Shown here in pieces: positions 55,649 through 64,000 of a stretch of DNA of 64,000 nt. Below the pieces are notes generated by a model. It did no database searches. It was given only the letters and a program-made list of their open reading frames with translations, and was not told the origin of the DNA. The DNA is from an uncultured Bacteroidales bacterium (GTDB lineage: Bacteria > Bacteroidota > Bacteroidia > Bacteroidales > UBA932): positions 124,001 to 188,000 of the forward strand of contig CASFSL010000040.1 of NCBI GenBank assembly GCA_949297365.1, read 5' to 3'. A program made the position numbers and the translations under genes. Position 1 is the stretch's first letter. Every line of letters starts with the position of its first letter.

Positions 55649-57724
55649 CTACGAAACCCTGTTCAGGTCCTTGACCAGGACATTCTTAATCTGCAGCAGC
55701 AGCTTGAGCCGGTGCATTACGTCCTGCTGGGCCTCAGTGTCCGCGTCCTGCTGCATCTGCCTGAGACTTTCCATGAGCTGCGAGCAGGTGTATTCCACAT
55801 ACTTGAGTTTGTAGACCAGCACTGCCTTGGGGACATTCTTGTCTATCACATTACGTTCCGGAATCTGGGCCTTGATGTATTCCTTCACCTTCAACTCGTA
55901 CTTGTCCTCTGTGATATCCACCACCGTCTTAGTCACTTCCGGATCACCGCAGTTGACCATACGGTGCATTATCCCGGCCTGAAGGTCATCAGGGGCTGGA
56001 GCCGTCTCCCCGGCAGCATCCAGCAGTTCCTTCCGAAAGTCAAAATACAGCCCGTATATCTTCCGGTACAGAGGATTGTGAAACTCCAGGTCATCATTGG
56101 ACAGGTTGGCGGAGATATACTCGTTCACGGTTATCTCCATCACCGGAGCCTCCGCCCCGTACTTCTGATGATCCTCGAACGTCATCAGGCACTCCCCGAA
56201 CTTCAGCAGATAATACAGCAGCTCCCTTTCCGACAAGTCCAGGACCGGGACCGGACTGAAGGACACCTGCTCCGCACCGGCACCGCGGTCCGCCCCCGAA
56301 AACTCTCCTCCCGCCGCATCGCCCTCCTCGACGGCAGCGGCATACCGGGCCTCCTTCTCCTCCCTCCTGCGCCGCTCGTATTCTCCTGACTCTATCTTCC
56401 TGCGCCTTATCCGCGCCACCTCGGAGAAAAGCAAGTCCTCCTTCATGGACAGCCGCTGAGCACACTGCTCGACATACAGCGAGCGCGTTATCTGGTCGGG
56501 TATCACCGCTATGGTGTCGATGATATCCCTTATCAGCTCAGCCTTCTGTATCGGATCCTTCTGGATATCCGATGAAAGCAGCGCATACTTGAACTCTATG
56601 AAATCCGTCTCGTGCTCCTGGAGAAAATCCAGAATCTCCTGCCGCGTATGAGCCCGGGCAAACGAGTCCGGATCGTGACCGTCCGGCAGCAGGGCCACCT
56701 TGACGGTCATCCCCTCCTCGAGCAGCATATTGATTCCGCGCAGAGCGGCCTTGATACCGGCCGAGTCTCCGTCGTACATCACTGTCACATTGTTGGTAAA
56801 GCGCTTGATCAGCCTTATCTGCTCGACTGTCAGGGATGTGCCCGAAGATGCGGTGACATTCTCTATCCCGGCCTGATGCATCGATATGACATCGGCATAG
56901 CCCTCTACCAGATAGCATTTCTGCGCCCTGGCTATTGCGGACTTGGCCTGATATATCGCATACAGGGAGCTGCTCTTGTGGTAGATCTCGCTTTCGGGAG
57001 AATTGAGGTACTTGGCGACGCTCTTGTCGTCTTTCAGCGTCCGGGCTCCGAAAGCTATGATGCGGCCACTGAGCGAATATATCGGGAAAATGACTCTCTC
57101 GCGGAACTTGTCCACCAACTCCCCTCCGTGCTCATAGCACAGGCCGGTGGAGATCAGGAACTCTCTCTTGTACCCGGCCCTCAACGCCGCCTCTGCCAAG
57201 GACGGCACCGGCGGCTCTCCGGCAAATGATCTGCCGGAAGGCGACCAGCCCAGCCCGAACTTCCGTATGGTCTCCTCGGAGAAGCCGCGCTTCTGCCTGA
57301 AATAGGACAGTCCCACGGAATGTCCCTCAGCGGAACCGAACAGCATGTCGGTGTAGTATTTGGCCGCAAACTCCGACACGGCCATCATCGACTCCCTCTT
57401 CAGACGGTCCTGCGCATCCTCCTGGGTCTCTTCCTGCTCGTGTACCTCTATTCCGTACTTGCGGGCCAGATATTTCAGGGCCTCGGGATAGGTCATCTGC
57501 TCGTGCTCCATGATAAAGGTCACGGCACTGCCGGCCTTGCCGCATCCGAAGCACTTGAATATACCCTTGCTCGGAGAGACAGAGAACGACGGGGTCTTCT
57601 CGTTGTGGAACGGACAGCATGCGATATAGTTCGCCCCGCGCCGCCTGAGCGTCACGAAGTCGCTGATCACGTCCACGATGTCAGCCGCGTCCAGTATCCT
57701 GTCTACCGTTTCCCTGTCAATCAT
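55649..57724 (-). CDS. dnaG: DNA primase
   Basis: This is a roughly 691-residue replication primase. It has an N-terminal zinc finger (CPFHNEKTPSFSVS, then KCFGCGKAGSAV), a TOPRIM catalytic core (YLVEGYADVISMHQAG; YDGDSAGIKAALRG) and a C-terminal helicase-interaction region (about 430 to the end). The start MIDRETVDRILDAAD at 57724 is used; an upstream in-frame Met at 57757 lies in the tRNA terminator. The open frame extends through it, but primases begin as chosen. Confidence 0.96.
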   Translation of the reverse strand: MIDRETVDRILDAADIVDVISDFVTLRRRGANYIACCPFHNEKTPSFSVSPSKGIFKCFGCGKAGSAVTFIMEHEQMTYPEALKYLARKYGIEVHEQEETQEDAQDRLKRESMMAVSEFAAKYYTDMLFGSAEGHSVGLSYFRQKRGFSEETIRKFGLGWSPSGRSFAGEPPVPSLAEAALRAGYKREFLISTGLCYEHGGELVDKFRERVIFPIYSLSGRIIAFGARTLKDDKSVAKYLNSPESEIYHKSSSLYAIYQAKSAIARAQKCYLVEGYADVISMHQAGIENVTASSGTSLTVEQIRLIKRFTNNVTVMYDGDSAGIKAALRGINMLLEEGMTVKVALLPDGHDPDSFARAHTRQEILDFLQEHETDFIEFKYALLSSDIQKDPIQKAELIRDIIDTIAVIPDQITRSLYVEQCAQRLSMKEDLLFSEVARIRRRKIESGEYERRRREEKEARYAAAVEEGDAAGGEFSGADRGAGAEQVSFSPVPVLDLSERELLYYLLKFGECLMTFEDHQKYGAEAPVMEITVNEYISANLSNDDLEFHNPLYRKIYGLYFDFRKELLDAAGETAPAPDDLQAGIMHRMVNCGDPEVTKTVVDITEDKYELKVKEYIKAQIPERNVIDKNVPKAVLVYKLKYVEYTCSQLMESLRQMQQDADTEAQQDVMHRLKLLLQIKNVLVKDLNRVS

Positions 57725-57740
57725 AAGCCAAAAATAATAA

Positions 57741-57773
57741 AAAAACCCCCTCGTCATTCACATGAAGAGGGGG
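57741..57773 (-). terminator. Terminator of tRNA-Asn
   Basis: CCCCCTC (57746-57752) pairs with GAGGGGG (57767-57773), and on the minus strand it runs into a T-tract. It lies between tRNA-Asn and dnaG, so dnaG needs its own start of transcription or read-through. Confidence 0.85.
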
Positions 57774-57807
57774 AAAAAATAACATTATGAAAACATAGTA
57801 AATCTCG

Positions 57808-57881
57808 CTCCCCTTCTAGGACTTGAACCTAGGACCCCCTGATTAACAGTCAGGTGCTCTAACCAACTGAGCTAAAGAGGA
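57808..57881 (-). tRNA. tRNA-Asn (GTT)
   Basis: The 74-nt cloverleaf has acceptor TCCTCTT/AAGGGGA with one G-U, D-arm GCTC...GAGC, anticodon stem CCTGA/TCAGG with loop CTGTTAA (anticodon GTT), T-arm CTAGG-TTCAAGT-CCTAG and discriminator G. The CCA end is not encoded. Confidence 0.96.
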
Positions 57882-57899
57882 ATTTCCCTTTAGGGACTG

Positions 57900-57930
57900 C
57901 AAAGATAGATATTTTTTTTTATAAGCCAAA
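57900..57930 (-). promoter_or_regulatory. tRNA-Asn promoter
   Basis: The minus strand has TTTG (plus-strand 57927-57930), 19 bases, then TATCTTTG (57900-57907): both elements match the Bacteroides consensus exactly, ending 18 bases before the tRNA 5' end. Confidence 0.85.
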
Positions 57931-57937
57931 AATAAAT

Positions 57938-57945
57938 TAACTTTG
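57938..57945 (+). promoter_or_regulatory. -7 box of the HU-CCDC81 gene
   Basis: TAACTTTG, a perfect TAnnTTTG, lies 26 bases before the ATG at 57972. It rules out the in-frame ATG at 57948, which would be at or before the transcription start. Confidence 0.6.
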
Positions 57946-57971
57946 TCTTGAAAAAATTTAAACATTTATCT

Positions 57972-58697
57972 ATGGATGTCCATCTTCTTTCCCGTCTCCT
58001 GAAGGAGCTAATCATTGATAATGACCGCATTGCGCTTCCCGGAATGGGATATTTCCAGGCAGAGCCGATGCCGGCATATTTTTCCGAGGACGGAAAGACC
58101 ATCTACCCGCCTTCCAAGCGGATATCGTTCAAGTGGGACGACAGGGCATCCGGAGATATGCTCGCGGCTTATTACACCAAGACATACGGCATTGACAGGA
58201 ACACTGCCGACATAGAGCTGGACACCTTTCTCAAACAGCTGAAACCGATGCTCCATGAAAGGAAATTCATAGACTTTCCAGGAGTCGGGAGGCTCAAACT
58301 GACTTTGGACGGCAGTGCCTACTTTGTAACCGACAACACCGACGGCGGAGTGTTCTCACAGGCCTTCGGATTCGAGCCGGTGATATTGAAGCCGGTCACC
58401 AGATCTTCAGAGAGCACGTCCCAGCCCGATGAGACTCCTACGGCCACCTGCGAACCTGATACGACAGACATACAAAACCCGGAGACGAAGCCGGAACAGG
58501 AAAAACCCGGACCTGCTTCGGAAAACGGCACTCCCACTCACGGAGGACGAAGCAGGATATGGATCATACTGCTGTCTGTCGCAGCGGCCATAATAATAGC
58601 CGCCGTCATCCTTATCTTGCTCGGACGCGGCGGCCATCTGGATTCACTCATCTACAGCGACGAGGAGCTGGAACTGATACAGCAGCAGGGGGCCTAG
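57972..58697 (+). CDS. HU-CCDC81-type membrane-anchored protein
   Basis: The protein has 241 residues: tandem HU-like folds (about 1-65: [20 protein letters not shown]; about 65-140: [21 protein letters not shown]), a Pro/Thr/Glu-rich linker (about 145-190), one transmembrane helix (about 195-220: [20 protein letters not shown]) and a short tail. This matches bacterial HU-CCDC81 proteins (often with SPOR domains, absent here), of unknown function, perhaps linked to the cell envelope. It overlaps metG by 4 bases at the 3' ends. Confidence 0.75.
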   Translation: MDVHLLSRLLKELIIDNDRIALPGMGYFQAEPMPAYFSEDGKTIYPPSKRISFKWDDRASGDMLAAYYTKTYGIDRNTADIELDTFLKQLKPMLHERKFIDFPGVGRLKLTLDGSAYFVTDNTDGGVFSQAFGFEPVILKPVTRSSESTSQPDETPTATCEPDTTDIQNPETKPEQEKPGPASENGTPTHGGRSRIWIILLSVAAAIIIAAVILILLGRGGHLDSLIYSDEELELIQQQGA

Positions 58698-60748
58698 CCT
58701 ATAGTCGACCCGTTTTTCAGTGTCTCTTCGGGAGAGACAACACGCATCCTGCCGTCGGGCTGGCGTGCCATCAGTATCATGCCCTTGGACTCTATACCGC
58801 GTATCTTGCGGGGAGCCAGGTTGGCCAGGATGCAGATCTGCTTGCCGACCATCTGCTCAGGCGTATAGTACTCGGCGATGCCCGAGACTATCACCCTCTT
58901 GTCTATACCTGTATCTATTGTAAGTTTCAGAAGCTTGTCAGTCTTGGGCACTCTCTCTGCCTCCAATACGGTAGCCGTGCGGATATCCATCTTTCCGAAC
59001 TCGTCGAAAGTACACTCGGCCTTCTGCGGCTCGACCGGAGCTGCGGCAGCCGCTGCGGCGGCATTTGCCTTGCGGATATTCTCCAGACGCTCCATCTGGG
59101 CGTTTATGGCCTCGTCCTCAATCTTCTCGAAGAGCAGTTCGGCCTTGCTGAGCTGATGCCCTGCCGGCAGCAGGTCGCAGCGGCCTATATTGTCCCACTT
59201 CAGGGTATCTTTCGGAAGATTCAGAATATTCAGAAGTTTCTCCGAGGAGAACGGAATGAACGGGGCGAATGCTATGGCCAGGTCGGCGCAGAGCCTGAGG
59301 GACACGTTGAGAATAGAGGCGGTGCGGTCCATGTCGGTCTTGGCCACCTTCCACGGCTCGGTGTCGGTCAGGTACTTGTTGCCCAGACGGGCCAGGTTCA
59401 TGGCCTCCTTGAGGGCCTCGCGGAAACGGTAGTGCTCCAGAGCCTCCGTGATGGCAGCCTTGATGGCCGGCACCTGGGCCAGAGTCTCGGAGTCAATGGG
59501 CTCCGGTTTCAGGTCTGCGGGCACCTTCCCGTCGAAATACTTATGGGTCAGCACCACGGCGCGGTTGACGAAGTTGCCGTAGATGGCCACGAGCTCGGAG
59601 TTGTTGCGGGTCTGGAAGTCCTTCCATGTAAAATCGTTGTCCTTGGTCTCCGGAGCATTGGCGCAGAGCACGTAGCGGAGTACGTCCTGCTTGCCGGGGA
59701 AGTCCCGCAGATACTCGTGCAGCCAGATGGCCCAGTTGCGCGAGGTGGAGAGCTTGTCGCCCTCGAGGTTGAGGAACTCGTTGGCGGGCACGTTCTCAGG
59801 CAGGATGAATCCGTCTCCGTAGGCTTTCAGCATACAGGGGAAGACGATACAGTGGAAAACGATGTTGTCCTTGCCGATAAAGTGTACCATCTTGGTGTCC
59901 GGACTCTTCCAGTACTGTTCCCAACTGTCGGGAAGAGCCTCGATGGTGTTGGAGATATAGCCTATCGGAGCGTCGAACCAGACGTAGAGCACCTTGCCCT
60001 CGGCACCCTCCACTGGCACCGGGATGCCCCAGTCGAGGTCGCGGCTCACCGCCCTGGGCTGCAGACCGCCGTCCAGCCAGGACTTGCACTGACCGTAGAC
60101 ATTGACCTTCCACTCCTTATGCTCCTCCAGAATCCACTGACGGAGCCAGGGCTCATACTCGTTAAGAGGCAGATACCAGTGCTTGGTCCTGCGTTTCACC
60201 GGAGGGTTTCCGCTCAGGGCCGAACGGGGGTTGAGGAGCTCGTCCGGGCTGAGAGTGCAGCCGCACTTCTCGCACTGGTCACCGTAAGCGTTCTCGTTGC
60301 CGCACTTGGGGCAGGTGCCCACGATGTAGCGGTCAGCCAGGAACTGCCTGGCCTCCTCATCGTAGTACTGCTCGCTTTCCTTCTCGATGAACTTGCCGTC
60401 CCTATAGAGCTTGCTGAAGAACTCCGAGGCCGTCTTGTAATGGGTTTTGGACGTAGTCCTGGAATATATGTCGAAACTGATGCCGAGCTCCGCAAACGAA
60501 TCCTTGATCAGTTTATGGTATTTATCCACGATATCCTGAGGAGAGCAGCCCTGCTTGCGGGCCTGTATGGTAATAGGCACTCCGTGCTCGTCCGAACCGC
60601 CGACGAAGAACACGTCCCTGCCGCACATTCGGAGATAACGCACATAGATGTCGGCGGGCACATATACTCCCGCAAGGTGTCCGATGTGAACAGGTCCGTT
60701 GGCATAAGGCAGAGCGGACGTAACAAGATAACGCTTAAATTCCTTCAT
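58694..60748 (-). CDS. metG: Methionyl-tRNA synthetase
   Basis: The 684-residue class I synthetase has HIGH-type [14 protein letters not shown] (about 15-28), a zinc-knuckle region ([18 protein letters not shown]) and KMSKS-equivalent [12 protein letters not shown] (about 335). A C-terminal tRNA-binding OB domain (about 575 to the end; [17 protein letters not shown]) is joined through an Ala-rich linker. The length matches the MetRS1 type with fused OB domain. It lies 39 bases after the beta-galactosidase gene. Confidence 0.97.
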   Translation of the reverse strand: MKEFKRYLVTSALPYANGPVHIGHLAGVYVPADIYVRYLRMCGRDVFFVGGSDEHGVPITIQARKQGCSPQDIVDKYHKLIKDSFAELGISFDIYSRTTSKTHYKTASEFFSKLYRDGKFIEKESEQYYDEEARQFLADRYIVGTCPKCGNENAYGDQCEKCGCTLSPDELLNPRSALSGNPPVKRRTKHWYLPLNEYEPWLRQWILEEHKEWKVNVYGQCKSWLDGGLQPRAVSRDLDWGIPVPVEGAEGKVLYVWFDAPIGYISNTIEALPDSWEQYWKSPDTKMVHFIGKDNIVFHCIVFPCMLKAYGDGFILPENVPANEFLNLEGDKLSTSRNWAIWLHEYLRDFPGKQDVLRYVLCANAPETKDNDFTWKDFQTRNNSELVAIYGNFVNRAVVLTHKYFDGKVPADLKPEPIDSETLAQVPAIKAAITEALEHYRFREALKEAMNLARLGNKYLTDTEPWKVAKTDMDRTASILNVSLRLCADLAIAFAPFIPFSSEKLLNILNLPKDTLKWDNIGRCDLLPAGHQLSKAELLFEKIEDEAINAQMERLENIRKANAAAAAAAAPVEPQKAECTFDEFGKMDIRTATVLEAERVPKTDKLLKLTIDTGIDKRVIVSGIAEYYTPEQMVGKQICILANLAPRKIRGIESKGMILMARQPDGRMRVVSPEETLKNGSTIG

Positions 60749-60787
60749 ATCCTATCTGTATTTTTGAAAAACGCGGCAAGTTATAAA

Positions 60788-64000
<3,213 letters not shown>

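Overview
The window is about 64 kb of a chromosome from an anaerobic member of the Bacteroidales (Bacteroidota). Four things point there: several SusC/SusD outer-membrane uptake pairs, promoters of the Bacteroides type (TTTG, then about 20 bp, then TAnnTTTG), a two-subunit 2-oxoglutarate:ferredoxin oxidoreductase together with rubrerythrin, and lineage-typical proteins (Rpb6-like omega, HU-CCDC81 protein, membrane TPR-AraC regulator). I cannot name the genus.

Layout. 1-4.7 kb: 3' end of rpoC, a membrane-anchored TPR/AraC-type regulator and a secreted protein of unknown function. 4.7-22.5 kb: an accessory block of three SusC-SusD-lipoprotein operons around a tyrosine recombinase gene. 22.5-36.5 kb: leftward housekeeping genes: hppA, murI, a TlpA-like thioredoxin lipoprotein, gamma-carbonic anhydrase, gdhA, korA/korB, then nadK-uppS-bamA-Skp. 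36.5-41 kb: rightward Skp-like, glycosyltransferase, purC and LysM-protein genes. 41-48.5 kb: a leftward operon (SDR, Gate-domain membrane protein, bamD, omega-like, coaBC, recN, aminopeptidase P). 48.5-54.7 kb: rubrerythrin, recA-trpS, an AAA ATPase/nuclease-like gene between 57-bp direct repeats, and an ECF sigma factor operon. 54.7-64 kb: YitT-type protein, dnaG, tRNA-Asn, HU-CCDC81 protein, metG and a secreted GH2 beta-galactosidase.

The striking part is the 4.7-22.5 kb block, which reads as a three-way DNA-inversion switch for outer-membrane transporters. One promoter, leader and start codon (about 11236-11505) is joined to susC copy 2. The other two susC copies have no proper start: their reading frames begin inside the signal peptide at the same 15-bp quasi-palindrome, GTTAC-TCGTG-GTAAC (sites at 10129, 11505 and 22406). 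The promoter-linked site is inverted relative to both others. Recombination with site 1 would flip the promoter and recombinase gene (1.4 kb) onto copy 1. Recombination with site 3 would flip two whole operons (10.9 kb) and bring copy 3 behind the promoter. All fusions keep the signal-peptide frame. A rho-independent terminator of hppA abuts site 3 and insulates the silent copy there. SusC/SusD inversion by tyrosine recombinases is known in Bacteroides fragilis. This three-operon layout with crossover inside the signal-peptide codons is inferred here from sequence alone.
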